Shown: piece after piece, positions 46,329-55,772 of the stretch | Layout: every line of letters begins with the position of its first letter | How positions within the stretch are numbered: position 1 is the stretch's first letter | DNA from: an uncultured Flavobacteriaceae bacterium | GTDB taxonomy: Bacteria > Bacteroidota > Bacteroidia > Flavobacteriales > Flavobacteriaceae | Direction: 5' to 3' | DNA: 64,000 bases | NCBI GenBank assembly: GCA_937944485.1 | Contig: CALDYU010000005.1 | Span: 124,001-188,000, forward strand | Notes under the pieces: generated by a model | Database searches by the model: none | What the model saw: only the letters and a program-made list of their open reading frames with translations | Told to the model about the DNA's origin: nothing | Position numbers and translations under genes: made by a program

Positions 46329-47612
46329 CTAATGATTTAAACTTGCTATATCTTCATCAGCCTCAATAGGTTTTTCTGGATAAATTATACAGTCTAATTG
46401 ATCTTTTATAGGATCAACGTAGGCAAAATATTCAGGCTGAAGCGTTTCCGCTAATGGTTCTGCCTTTGGTAGTTCTTCACGTAAAGGATCTACCTGCCTA
46501 CCATTTTTCCAAAATCGATAACAAACATGTGGACCACTCGTATTACCTGTCATACCAACCCACCCAATGATATCACCTTGTCTTACAAACTGCCCTTTTC
46601 TGACGTTTTGTTTGCGCATATGCAAGTATTGCGTGCTATAGGTAGCGTTGTGCCTTATTTTAACATATTTGCCATTGCCGCCTCTACGGGTTGATTCAGT
46701 AACTGTACCATCTGCAGTTGCCATAATGGGAGTGCCTATCGCGGCAGCATAATCGGTTCCTCTATGTGGTCGCACCCGATTACCGTAATATCTTATACGT
46801 CGTTTCAAATTGTACCTCGACGACAACCTTCCGTATTCCACAGGCATTCTTAAAAAAGTTCTTCTTAAATTATTTGCTTCTTCATCATAATAATCTACTA
46901 GTCTTTTTAAAGAATCATTTTCATAAGAAAAAGCATAAATAGGTTTTCCATTATGTTCAAAATAAGCAGCTTTTATAGGCTCTGCACCGGCGTAAATAGA
47001 ATCATTGATGAACTTTTCATTGTAGATTACTTTAAACTTATCATTCTTTTGAAGCATTGTAAAGTCTATAGTCCATGCATATACATTAGCCAAATTATGG
47101 GTGATATTGTAATCGATACCTTGATCAAGAATAGCCTCTGAAAGTGAGGTCTCGATAACACCTGAGATCTCGCGTTCTACAAATTTCACTTCTTTTTTGT
47201 TTTTATAGGCGGCTACACTATCTCGAAAATCAACGACTGTATAATTAATGCGGTCATTTTCATAGATGAATATCTGAGCCACTTCGGTAGTGTCTTTTGA
47301 TTTTAAAATGGTATAGGGCTTTCCTACTTGTATTTTACGAACATCAAATGTATCTCTAAATTCTTGTGATACTTTATAAATTTTTGGGTAGTCTACCTTA
47401 TTTTGAAGCATTAGTTCACCAAAGCTATCACCATTTCGAACAGTATCTTCTTGTACGTTAAAGTCGTCAAGGTTAAACCCGAATTTTACTATTGGTTTTG
47501 TAACCTTAGCCACTTTTTCAAGTTCTTTCTTTACAGTTTCGTTCTTCTGCTTATCGTCTTTACACGAGAAAAAAACAACCGCAATAAAAAGTACGCCCCA
47601 AAATTTGTTCAT
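46329..47612 (-). CDS. M23 peptidoglycan metallopeptidase, lipoprotein
   Basis: 427 residues, lipobox FFSC (C17). A LysM/OapA-like region (about 55-105: NGDSFGELMLQNKVDYPKIYKVSQEFRDTFDVRKIQVGKPYTIL) precedes a linker and a C-terminal LytM domain with all zinc and catalytic residues: H283 and D287 (RPHRGTDYA), H331 (QYLHM) and H362 (GPHVCYRFW). It should cut peptide cross-links of peptidoglycan during growth or division. It starts 2 bases after the tryptophan dioxygenase gene. Confidence 0.92.
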   Translation of the reverse strand: MNKFWGVLFIAVVFFSCKDDKQKNETVKKELEKVAKVTKPIVKFGFNLDDFNVQEDTVRNGDSFGELMLQNKVDYPKIYKVSQEFRDTFDVRKIQVGKPYTILKSKDTTEVAQIFIYENDRINYTVVDFRDSVAAYKNKKEVKFVEREISGVIETSLSEAILDQGIDYNITHNLANVYAWTIDFTMLQKNDKFKVIYNEKFINDSIYAGAEPIKAAYFEHNGKPIYAFSYENDSLKRLVDYYDEEANNLRRTFLRMPVEYGRLSSRYNLKRRIRYYGNRVRPHRGTDYAAAIGTPIMATADGTVTESTRRGGNGKYVKIRHNATYSTQYLHMRKQNVRKGQFVRQGDIIGWVGMTGNTSGPHVCYRFWKNGRQVDPLREELPKAEPLAETLQPEYFAYVDPIKDQLDCIIYPEKPIEADEDIASLNH

Positions 47613-47614
47613 TT

Positions 47615-48583
47615 CTAATCTTTTTCTTTATCAGGATTAAAGATATGGTCTACCCATTGCTTTCCCCAATTATTTAACTCTTCTTTGGTGTATAGTTCAG
47701 GAAAAAATACCACTTTTTGAAAGCGTGGTGGCAAATATTCTTTCCAATTTGTACCGCCAGTAGCATCTACCTGCATTTTATCTTTATTTAGGTAACGATG
47801 TGCAGACCCCATGTGCATTAAAGGCCAGTTCACATTTGCATTTATATCTAAGGTTTTTAACGCTTCAATTAGGGTTTTATTCTCCTTATTCTCTTTTGAT
47901 AATTGTAGGTATTTATGATAAATCGTTGCATTATTAACTTGTTTGGCAATTCGAATTAAACGTGGAGTATAGCGGTATTCAAATTGTTGAAGTGTAAGTG
48001 TTTTTTCACCTGTCTGTTTGTCTGTTGCTCCTTTTTTCCAATATATATTTTCGTATAACTCTTCAATGCTATTGTTCGAAGAGTATGCTTGCCGTTTTGA
48101 ATGATGTACTAAATTTTCTAATGGTGTGGCATATAATTCAATCATTCTATATTGAGCAGATTGAAAACCGCTAGCAGGTAACAAAGCCATGCGGTATTGC
48201 AAAAATTGTTTGCGTTCCATGCCTTTTATCATAATGCTAAACGAAGAAATTAAAGCTTCATAGTAACTATTTATTCGTCTAGTTTTTTCAATAAAAAAAT
48301 CTAACTTCATGGTCTTATCATCAACCAATTGCTTTTGTTCATGAAGAATTAGTTTGAAATAAAGCTCGGTGATTTGATGATACATAATGAAGATTTCTTC
48401 ATCTGGGAAGTATGTTCTAGGCACTTGTAAACTCAAAAGGGTATCTAAGTGAATATAGTCCCAGTAGGTAAGATATCTTTGGTACAATAACCCGTCTAAA
48501 TAAGAGCTTAAATCTTGTCCAGAATCTTTGTATTTTTCTTCAAGCTTTGAGATTTGGGAATCAATCTGCTCTTTTTTATCCAT
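47615..48583 (-). CDS. kynA: Tryptophan 2,3-dioxygenase
   Basis: Haem dioxygenase opening the indole ring of L-tryptophan to N-formylkynurenine, the first step of the kynurenine route. About 322 residues. Family segments: LLSLQVPRTYFPDEEIFIMYHQITELYFKLILHEQKQ (substrate/haem pocket), RYRMALLPASGFQSAQYRMIE-type SGFQS loop, and ATGGTNWKEYLPPRFQKVVFFPELY, the conserved TGGT loop. ATG at 48583 is chosen; an upstream TTG at 48625 would add an unrelated tail. It overlaps no gene and is 2 bases from the M23 gene. No kynB or kynU is in the window. Confidence 0.88.
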   Translation of the reverse strand: MDKKEQIDSQISKLEEKYKDSGQDLSSYLDGLLYQRYLTYWDYIHLDTLLSLQVPRTYFPDEEIFIMYHQITELYFKLILHEQKQLVDDKTMKLDFFIEKTRRINSYYEALISSFSIMIKGMERKQFLQYRMALLPASGFQSAQYRMIELYATPLENLVHHSKRQAYSSNNSIEELYENIYWKKGATDKQTGEKTLTLQQFEYRYTPRLIRIAKQVNNATIYHKYLQLSKENKENKTLIEALKTLDINANVNWPLMHMGSAHRYLNKDKMQVDATGGTNWKEYLPPRFQKVVFFPELYTKEELNNWGKQWVDHIFNPDKEKD

Positions 48584-48690
48584 ATGTTGAAGTTGCCGTT
48601 TATAAACAAATTCAAAATTACACAAAGATTTTCAATGAAGATTTAATATTTAAGATTGAGAAGTATAATTATTTAATAGGTGAAGTCTAA

Positions 48691-49536
48691 CTAATCCATT
48701 ATAATTTTAAACTGATGTTTTAGTCCATTATACCCATCAAGATCAGCCTTAATAGCACCTACGGCTAAGTCTGCACTTATACGAATGGGTATCTTATTGT
48801 CATCAGCCGAAACCCATAATGATAGACTTTCTTGCTCTTTAAAGACTCTACCCGATTGTACATAGGGTCTGAACTTATGGCATTTGACCTTTCCGTATTT
48901 CGTTTTAAGAATTTCTTCTCCTAAATATTTAAGCTTAAAATTAAATATTCCATCATCATCATACAGCATCTTCATAGTTATCGATTTACCAACTTCAAGA
49001 CTGTCGGCATCGTAATTATTTCTCAAATAATAAAAGCCAGATATTAAGTCTTGAACACTCTCTTCAAGCTTAATCTCATGCTTTTTTTTATTTTTTTTAT
49101 CGTTCAAAACAGCATTTTGTTCTTCATGATCGAAGTCAATTTCTATATCTTTAGTATAACCTCCTTCATTAATATTTCGAATAAATTTATAAGGCCTACC
49201 ATTTTCTTGATCAAAATAGCTTTCGTAAGTATCATTTACTTTGAAGAAAATGCTTGCAAAACCTGATGTTTTTCCATGACCAACAACGTGGTAAACAGGA
49301 ATGCCGTCAATTTGATCAGATTTTAGATGAAGTGTGGCGTAACTCGCATTTAAAAAACCATAATGCAATCGAAACTTTAGCCATTCGCCAGGTTTAAATG
49401 CTGTTTTTTTCGCAGCTTTCCGTTTTGGAGTGTGTGATTTTATCTCTGTATTTGCGGCAAGCTTCGTATAGCTAGTATCTTGAGCATTTAGAACTAAGCC
49501 AAAGGACAAATAAATAAATAATTTTAAATTCTTCAT
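48691..49536 (-). CDS. DUF3108 secreted protein
   Basis: 281 residues with signal peptide (ends NAQ near residue 19) and a DUF3108 body: AFKPGEWLKFRLHYGFLNASYATLHL, IPVYHVVGHGKTSGFASIFFKVNDTYESYFDQENGRPYKF and the closing DNKIPIRISADLAVGAIKADL. The fold is a beta-barrel-like periplasmic domain of unknown role. It heads the DUF3108-kynA-M23 run, with 107 bases between it and kynA. Confidence 0.85.
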   Translation of the reverse strand: MKNLKLFIYLSFGLVLNAQDTSYTKLAANTEIKSHTPKRKAAKKTAFKPGEWLKFRLHYGFLNASYATLHLKSDQIDGIPVYHVVGHGKTSGFASIFFKVNDTYESYFDQENGRPYKFIRNINEGGYTKDIEIDFDHEEQNAVLNDKKNKKKHEIKLEESVQDLISGFYYLRNNYDADSLEVGKSITMKMLYDDDGIFNFKLKYLGEEILKTKYGKVKCHKFRPYVQSGRVFKEQESLSLWVSADDNKIPIRISADLAVGAIKADLDGYNGLKHQFKIIMD

Positions 49537-49738
49537 AGCTTGAAGCTTATAGTAAAAATAATGAATGTCTTTTATAACGTTTATTCATTTACTATTACTT
49601 AAACAAAATTTATTCCAAAGTATTGTTAGCATTTAAAGAAATGCCACTTTAAGAACTCTTAATATGTGCTATCATAAAGTTGTTAATATACTAGGAAAAA
49701 CATCTAAAAGGACCATAAAATAAAGGATTGTTGACAAA

Positions 49739-49766
49739 AAAAGCCCAGTTAAAATAACTGGGCTTT
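49739..49766 (-). terminator. Terminator downstream of hppD
   Basis: AAAAGCCCAGTTA and TAACTGGGCTTTT (13 bp) around AAA. On the minus strand it is followed by seven T; the plus-strand T-run is shorter. It lies 194 bases beyond the hppD stop, giving a long 3' untranslated region. Confidence 0.8.
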
Positions 49767-49783
49767 TCCTAAATAACCAACCA

Positions 49784-49837
49784 AACTTTAAATTATGAAA
49801 AACCAATACTTAAAGTTGTAAGGGAACCACCCCTTAC
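49784..49837. other. Two adjacent inverted repeats, candidate structured RNA
   Basis: AACTTTAA (49784-49791) pairs with TTAAAGTT (49810-49817), then GTAAGGG (49818-49824) pairs with CCCTTAC (49831-49837); the two stems are directly adjacent. They lie inside the long hppD 3' region upstream of its terminator on the minus strand. The 10-mer TTAAAGTTGT at 49810-49819 also occurs twice upstream of hppD. Confidence 0.4.
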
Positions 49838-49959
49838 TGGCGTAAATTTAAACCATAAAGCAATGTTAGAACTTGCTTTTAACGTACTTTAACGTATCTC
49901 TTAACACTTCTTTATATTTCTTGTACGAGAATTGGCAAATCATTAAGAAAGTACGGTAA

Positions 49960-51123
49960 TTATAAGGTGCCTCGAGCTGCTTGTTCTCTTTCTATCGCTT
50001 CAAAAAGAGCCTTAAAATTACCTACTCCGAAAGACTGAGCCCCTTTTCTTTGAATTACTTCTATAAATAATGTAGGGCGATCAACAATGGTTTTGGTAAA
50101 AAGCTGTAATAAATACCCTTCTTCATCACGATCTATTAAAATTCCATGTTTTTTTAGTATTTCTACATCCTCATCGATCTCGCCTACACGATCTAATAGA
50201 TCATCATAATATTCTTCTGGAACATATAAAAATTCTACCCCTCTATCTCTCATAGCAGATACGGTTGCGACAATATCATCGGTTGCAAGGGCCATATGCT
50301 GCACTCCTGGACCATTATAAAAATCAAGGTACTCTTCTATTTGTGATTTCTTCTTCCCTTTTGCTGGCTCATTGATCGGAAATTTTACACGACCATTACC
50401 GTTGCTCATAACTTTGCTCATGAGCGCGGTATATTCCGTTGCAATGTCATCATCTACAAAAGATACGATTTGAGCAAACCCCATTACCTCTCCATAAAAC
50501 TTACACCATTGATTCATTTCTCCCCAGCCTACATTACCCACCATATGATCAATAAATTTTAAACCAACTGGTTCTGGGTTATAATGAGATTCCCATTTTT
50601 GATAGCCAGGTAAAAAGATTCCATTATAATTTTTTCGTTCAACGAACATGTGTACTGTCTCGCCATAGGTATAAATTCCTGAACGTATAACATAGCCTTT
50701 TTCATCTTCTTCACGAGTAGGTTTCATATATGGCTTTGCCCCTCTTTTTGTGGTTTCTTCAAACGCTTTTGTAGCATCATCAACCCAAAGAGCCATTACC
50801 TTTACACCATCTCCATGCGTGTCAATATGTTTATTTATAGCTCCTCCTTTCACCAAAGGAGTTGTAAGCACTAATCGTATTTTATCTTGTCTTAACACGT
50901 ACGAAACCCTGTCTTTCAAACCTGTCTCAAGACCTGCATAGGCTTCTGATTGAAAACCTAATGCCGTTTTGTAAAAATGAGCCGATTGTTTGGCGTTACC
51001 TACATAGAGTTCTACATAATCTGTGCCCAACAGAGGAAGAAAATCTTCTGCTTCTTTGAATAATTTTTTAAGAGAATATTCTGTATTCTTTAAATCCTTT
51101 AGATTTTTTATTTCTGCTGCCAT
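49960..51123 (-). CDS. hppD: 4-hydroxyphenylpyruvate dioxygenase
   Basis: Fe(II) dioxygenase turning 4-hydroxyphenylpyruvate into homogentisate in tyrosine breakdown. Two vicinal-oxygen-chelate halves; metal ligands are His in GLKFIDHMVGNV, His in GPGVQHMALATDDI, and Glu in the PTLFIEVIQR ending. 387 residues from ATG at 51123 (MAAEIKNLKDL). A TTG at 51195 would extend the frame across an ordered set of repeats, so it is rejected. Transcribed alone, with a long 3' region. Confidence 0.96.
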   Translation of the reverse strand: MAAEIKNLKDLKNTEYSLKKLFKEAEDFLPLLGTDYVELYVGNAKQSAHFYKTALGFQSEAYAGLETGLKDRVSYVLRQDKIRLVLTTPLVKGGAINKHIDTHGDGVKVMALWVDDATKAFEETTKRGAKPYMKPTREEDEKGYVIRSGIYTYGETVHMFVERKNYNGIFLPGYQKWESHYNPEPVGLKFIDHMVGNVGWGEMNQWCKFYGEVMGFAQIVSFVDDDIATEYTALMSKVMSNGNGRVKFPINEPAKGKKKSQIEEYLDFYNGPGVQHMALATDDIVATVSAMRDRGVEFLYVPEEYYDDLLDRVGEIDEDVEILKKHGILIDRDEEGYLLQLFTKTIVDRPTLFIEVIQRKGAQSFGVGNFKALFEAIEREQAARGTL

Positions 51124-51132
51124 TTGAATTGT

Positions 51133-51185
51133 ATTAAAGTTGTTATTATATCTTTCGTAGTAATGCGAAAGAAAATTAAAGTTGT
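51133..51185. promoter_or_regulatory. hppD upstream control region: direct repeat - palindrome - direct repeat
   Basis: ATTAAAGTTGT occurs at 51133-51143 and 51175-51185, 42 bases apart (about four helical turns). Centred between them is TCTTTCG (51151-51157) / CGAAAGA (51166-51172), a 7-bp inverted repeat. The set lies 10-62 bases upstream of the hppD ATG and so overlaps the leader or promoter. Confidence 0.5.
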
Positions 51186-51374
51186 GTTTTATCAAAAATT
51201 AAGTGTTTTCGATAAACTTTACCACATAGCCCTAAGGTGGGCAGTAATATCAACTCTGAAATGCATCATTTTACTGTTAATCTAAGTACTGCAAATATCG
51301 GAAAATAATACCACTATAATATAATTTATATTACGCCCTTAAAATCACAGTAAATACAAATGATGCATTTTATA

Positions 51375-53651
51375 CTAAAACCAATATCCTACCGAAAAGA
51401 ACCAATTGCCTTGATTAATTTCTGGTGACCACGAATATAATACTTGAACAGGGCCTATAAAAGATTCTAAGCCATAACCAATTGCATATCCTGAAAATGT
51501 TGGTTCAGTAAACCATTCTCCTGTTCGAAATAGGTCATCATCAACATTGGCAAAATTTGCACTAAACATAAAATGATTTTTTGGAGCGATTTCATAATCA
51601 ATTCTCCCATAGGCTTTTACATAACTATTGCCTGGTAAAGAAAGAAAGTCATACCCTAAAAACGGAACGAAATTATTTATTAGGTCGGTACCGTAACCTC
51701 CTAAAATAAAATCGAACGAAGTTACATTTGAAGTTCCTAATTTAAACCCTCCTTCTGTTTCAAGATTGATCGATACATTTCTAAAAACCGAAAAAGCCCC
51801 TCCTAATTTGGCTTTACTAATAGAATACTCTTTAAAATTATTGTTGAAATCTGAGGAAAATGCATAAAAATGAAAATCCCCGTCAAATAACAATCCTCTG
51901 GTAGGAAAGTATCGGTCGTCATAGGTGTCTAATTTAAGTTTAGCATAAGCGCTATAATAATTGCTTTTTTCAAACAAAGTGCGCCCATCATTACCACTTC
52001 TCAAAGTACTAAATGTAGATTCACTTTGATTTAATAACTCCGCTAGCGTTCTCGTACCATACTTTATATATTTATGCTCAACACCCAAGGTAAAAGCGAA
52101 CTCTTCTTGCCACACCGTTTGAATATAAAATTGATTTGTTAAATCAGTAACCCCCAGATTGATATTATTCACGTTACCAACATTAGGCACTTCATAATTA
52201 CCGCGAATAACATCAAAGTCGATTTCTTTACCGAAATCATTAAAGCGCGAATTAAATCCAAAACTCCAATAAGACCCTTTATCTACATAATACTCTAAAT
52301 TATATCTTACATTATCACCTAAAATAAAATCGAACGAAGCAACATCATCTGCCATTGCAAAATTCTTTTTTGTTACGTTAATCATCGCCGCGCTTTTATA
52401 AAGATCATCATAATGCGCACCCAAACGAATAAAGGTTTTTTCTTGATTTTCAATAAGGGGTAATTCTAAATCTTCGTTTAATCCATTTGATGCAATCTTG
52501 TATCGAATGGTTTGAAAATTTCCGGTTGCCCCTAAATTACTTATCCCTTTCTGTAGCTTTTCAAATGTAATTTTAGCTGGTAGGTTGTAGCGTAATTTAC
52601 CTTTAACATACCCTCGCGAATAATTATCATTTTTACCTGAAATAATTATTCGATTAAGTGCAATTGTGTCGTTTGATTTTATAGTCTTTATTTGAGGTCT
52701 TTCCGCTTCTTGAGAAGATGCAAGTTCTCGTAATTGATCATATTTTTCTCGAGCTGCATCTTCGCCCAACTCAACAATAGCATTGCCCTTATCAAAATCT
52801 AGTACGGTATGCATAGAAATATCAGGTTTGATATAGATGTCAGCTACTTTCGACTTTTCTATCATCGCATCTGTAGATCTAAAATTGTTTATTTGAAGAA
52901 GAATTTCTGTTGCAGATAGCAACTCATTTCGATTAACGAGACTATGTTGCACGTCTACCCCAATAATTTTGTCTGCTCCCATCGCTGCTACTTTTTCTAT
53001 AGGATAGTTATTGACCACTCCTCCGTCAATCAAGATTCTATCATCTAATTGCGAAGGTTCGAACAAGGAAGGTAGCGTACCGCTGGCCATAATCGCTTGC
53101 GGCAAATAACCTTTATTTAAAACTACTTCTTTACCATTTTCAATATCTGTAGCAATACAAACAAAAGGGATTGGTAATTTATTAAAATCGTCAATGTCTT
53201 TAACATGATATAACAAGCGCACTAACTCATTATATATATTTTGGCCTCCTGAATACGCTCTTGGAACGGATACCTTAAAATTTTTGAAGGGCAAGGTCAA
53301 TGCATATCTTTCAGAATCTTCTTTTTCATAAAACGTTTTAGCACTTCTTGGTAAATTATCTTTTATTAGCAGGTTCAAATTAGTAGCTCGAAAAATAGAA
53401 TCTAAATTCGCAGCTGAATAGCCCGAGGCATACAATGCCCCTATAATAGCACCCATACTTGTGCCTCCGATATAATCAATCTTAATACCAGCCTCTTCAA
53501 TAACTTTTAAAGCTCCGATATGAGCCAACCCTTTAGCCCCACCGCCACTCAAAACCAGCCCTACTTTTATGTCCTTTTTGACTATTGTATCCTGCGCAAT
53601 ACAAGCTCCAGAAATCAAAAAGGTAATAAGTACTATAATGTGTTTAAGCAT
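51375..53651 (-). CDS. Patatin-like phospholipase fused to an Omp85-type barrel
   Basis: 758 residues from ATG at 53651 (a further ATG at 53669 overlaps uvrC by one base). Signal peptide, then a patatin domain: oxyanion loop SGGGAKG (35-41), nucleophile S65 in GGTSMG, catalytic D209 in LIDGGVVNN. A POTRA-like segment (about 325-395, IALNRIIISGKNDNYSRGYVKGKL) and a 16-strand-type surface-antigen barrel (about 400-758) follow, ending GNWFFSVGYWF. This is the PlpD/FplA-like type V-d layout: an outer-membrane lipase. Directly follows uvrC. Confidence 0.92.
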   Translation of the reverse strand: MLKHIIVLITFLISGACIAQDTIVKKDIKVGLVLSGGGAKGLAHIGALKVIEEAGIKIDYIGGTSMGAIIGALYASGYSAANLDSIFRATNLNLLIKDNLPRSAKTFYEKEDSERYALTLPFKNFKVSVPRAYSGGQNIYNELVRLLYHVKDIDDFNKLPIPFVCIATDIENGKEVVLNKGYLPQAIMASGTLPSLFEPSQLDDRILIDGGVVNNYPIEKVAAMGADKIIGVDVQHSLVNRNELLSATEILLQINNFRSTDAMIEKSKVADIYIKPDISMHTVLDFDKGNAIVELGEDAAREKYDQLRELASSQEAERPQIKTIKSNDTIALNRIIISGKNDNYSRGYVKGKLRYNLPAKITFEKLQKGISNLGATGNFQTIRYKIASNGLNEDLELPLIENQEKTFIRLGAHYDDLYKSAAMINVTKKNFAMADDVASFDFILGDNVRYNLEYYVDKGSYWSFGFNSRFNDFGKEIDFDVIRGNYEVPNVGNVNNINLGVTDLTNQFYIQTVWQEEFAFTLGVEHKYIKYGTRTLAELLNQSESTFSTLRSGNDGRTLFEKSNYYSAYAKLKLDTYDDRYFPTRGLLFDGDFHFYAFSSDFNNNFKEYSISKAKLGGAFSVFRNVSINLETEGGFKLGTSNVTSFDFILGGYGTDLINNFVPFLGYDFLSLPGNSYVKAYGRIDYEIAPKNHFMFSANFANVDDDLFRTGEWFTEPTFSGYAIGYGLESFIGPVQVLYSWSPEINQGNWFFSVGYWF

Positions 53652-53668
53652 ACTGCTATTGTGCCTCA

Positions 53669-55459
53669 TTATTTATGAAAAGTTTCATATATTTTTTTGG
53701 CCTTTGCCATTCCAATTTGTTCAGCAAGATGCGCCATTGACGCTTCTTTAATTCGTTTTACCGATTTAAAATTTTTCAGTAACTCTTGAACAGTTTTACC
53801 CCCTATCCCTTCTATTTGTTCTAATTCAGAATTGATAGCTGCTTTACTTCTTTTATTTCTATGAAAAGTAATTCCGAAACGGTGTGCTTCGTTCCGTAGT
53901 TGTTGTATAATTTTTAAGCTTTCAGATTTCTTATCTAAATATAAGGGAATAGGATCTTCGGGAAAATAAATTTCCTCCAACCGCTTTGCTATTCCAATAA
54001 TGGCGATCTTTCCGCGCAGTCCTAATACATCTAAACTTTTTAAGGCCGATGATAATTGTCCTTTCCCTCCGTCAATAACAATTAATTGAGGTAGTGGACG
54101 ATCTTCAGTTAATAGTCTTTTATACCTTCTAAAAACAACTTCTTCCATTGAAGCATAATCATCGGGGCCGTCAACTGTTTTTATATTGTAATGGCGATAT
54201 TCTTTTTTTGAAGGTTTTCCGTCTTTAAATACCACACATGCGGCAACGGGATTACTACCTTGAATATTACTATTGTCAAAACATTCGATATGTCTAGGTT
54301 CTTCAGACAAACGAACATCCTTCTTCATTTGAGCCATGATTCGATTAGTATGCCGATCAGGATCAATTATCATTACTTGTTTAAACCGCTCTTGTCGAAA
54401 AAACTTTGCGTTTCGAATAGAAAGATCAAGAATCTTTTTTTTATCGCCTAATTGGGGAATTGTAATTTTTAAATGGGGTTCGACGGTAACCTTAAAGGGC
54501 AAATACAGTTCTTTTGATTCAGAATTAAATCGGGCTCTAATTTCAACAATAGCCAAGGCCAAAAGATCTTCTTCTTTTTCATTCAATTTCTTCTTTACTT
54601 CTAAAGTATGAGAGCGAATAATTGACCCATACGATAATTGTAAAAAATTAATGTAGGCAAAATCTTCATCAGAAATTATTGAAAAAACATCTACGTTATT
54701 GATCTTCGGATTAACAATGGTGCTTTTTACTTGATAATTTTCTAAGACTTCTATCTTCTCTTTAATTAATTGTGCTTCTTCGAATCTCATTTCAGAAGCA
54801 AGAATCTTCATTTGGCGTTTGAAATAATGTATTGAAGATTTAAAATTTCCTTTTATTATTTCTCTAATATCTGCAACCTGACGATCATATGCTTCTAAAC
54901 TTTGCAAGCCTTCACAAGGACCTTTACAATTTTCAAGATGATGTTCAAGACATACCTTATACTTACCTGCTTTTATTTTTTCTTCGGAAAGGTCATAATT
55001 ACATGTTCTTAAAGGATATACACTTTGAATAAGGTCGAGCAATACCCTTACCGTTTTCATACTTGTATATGGGCCAAAATATTCAGAGCCGTCTTTAATC
55101 AACTTTCGCGTGGTGAATATTCTAGGAAAACGTTCCTTCTTAATACAAATCCATGGATAAGATTTATCATCTTTTAAAAGAACATTATATCGGGGGCGAT
55201 GTTTCTTTATCAGATTATTCTCTAAAAGTAAGGCGTCTGATTCCGTTGGAACAACAATATGTTTTAGACGGGCAATTTTTTTCACCATTACACGGGTCTT
55301 GCCATACTCATGCTTTTTAGTAAAATAAGAGGATACTCTTTTTTTTAAATTTTTCGCTTTACCAACATATAAGATCTTATCAGTTTTATCATAAAACTGA
55401 TAAACGCCTGGGGTTGAAGGCAGTGTTTTCAGTTGTATTTCAATTGAAATTTGCGACAT
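53669..55459 (-). CDS. uvrC: Excinuclease ABC subunit C
   Basis: Makes both incisions in nucleotide-excision repair. 596 residues: GIY-YIG domain (TPGVYQFYDKTDKILYVGKAKNLKKRVSSYF, 15-45), a Cys-rich link (RTCNYDLSEEKIKAGKYKVCLEHHLENCKGPC), UVR/UvrB-binding motif (about 200-235), RNase H-like endonuclease domain with CFDNSNIQGSNPVA and VIDGGKGQLSSA, and a C-terminal helix-hairpin-helix pair (IEGIGGKTVQELL). Complete. Followed directly by the patatin gene. Confidence 0.98.
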   Translation of the reverse strand: MSQISIEIQLKTLPSTPGVYQFYDKTDKILYVGKAKNLKKRVSSYFTKKHEYGKTRVMVKKIARLKHIVVPTESDALLLENNLIKKHRPRYNVLLKDDKSYPWICIKKERFPRIFTTRKLIKDGSEYFGPYTSMKTVRVLLDLIQSVYPLRTCNYDLSEEKIKAGKYKVCLEHHLENCKGPCEGLQSLEAYDRQVADIREIIKGNFKSSIHYFKRQMKILASEMRFEEAQLIKEKIEVLENYQVKSTIVNPKINNVDVFSIISDEDFAYINFLQLSYGSIIRSHTLEVKKKLNEKEEDLLALAIVEIRARFNSESKELYLPFKVTVEPHLKITIPQLGDKKKILDLSIRNAKFFRQERFKQVMIIDPDRHTNRIMAQMKKDVRLSEEPRHIECFDNSNIQGSNPVAACVVFKDGKPSKKEYRHYNIKTVDGPDDYASMEEVVFRRYKRLLTEDRPLPQLIVIDGGKGQLSSALKSLDVLGLRGKIAIIGIAKRLEEIYFPEDPIPLYLDKKSESLKIIQQLRNEAHRFGITFHRNKRSKAAINSELEQIEGIGGKTVQELLKNFKSVKRIKEASMAHLAEQIGMAKAKKIYETFHK

Positions 55460-55772
55460 ACAGTTTGTAGGTGATAATTGTTGTTGGTAATTACTGTTAA
55501 AATAAGATGTTTTTATAAAACTGTGGTGAATTTAGAATTATTTAACGTTGCCGAATTATATCAAATTCGCTTCGTGTTTTTTAGAATTTTGCTTGAAATG
55601 ATGGTTACGGTGCCCAAAAGAGTAAAATGTCGAGTAGGTTAGCAAAAAAATGCCTTCTAAATGCAAATTAAAAACAGCAATTGTAAATTTCTGTTTTTCA
55701 GATACTTGAAAAAAATTAAGGATTAAAAACACTAACTAAATTGCGCTCAAATGTTAAAATTTTAAAAAAAAC
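55460..55772. other. 313-base AT-rich intergenic region
   Basis: Lies between the divergent uvrC and the 52-codon ORF. I see no gene, no strong hairpin and no clear -7 box on the uvrC side. Short frames here are broken every few codons. Confidence 0.4.

Larger units (their letters stand above)
49537..49959. other. 423-base gene-free region with hairpins downstream of hppD
   Basis: No believable gene. It holds a strong terminator at 49739-49766 and two adjacent inverted repeats at 49784-49837 (described separately). The only ATG frame with a start-like context is 9 codons, 49795-49821. The part 49537-49735 is AT-rich and I see nothing further in it; the part 49838-49959 is the first 3' sequence after hppD. 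Confidence 0.6.

Noticed and set aside
49795-49821. 9-codon frame as a leader peptide on the plus strand
   Set aside because: No plus-strand gene follows it; the sequence is better explained as part of two inverted repeats in the hppD 3' region.
51124-51195. N-terminal extension of HppD by 24 residues from a TTG
   Set aside because: The extension is coded by the repeat/palindrome block and looks unlike any HppD start; the ATG at 51123 fits the family.
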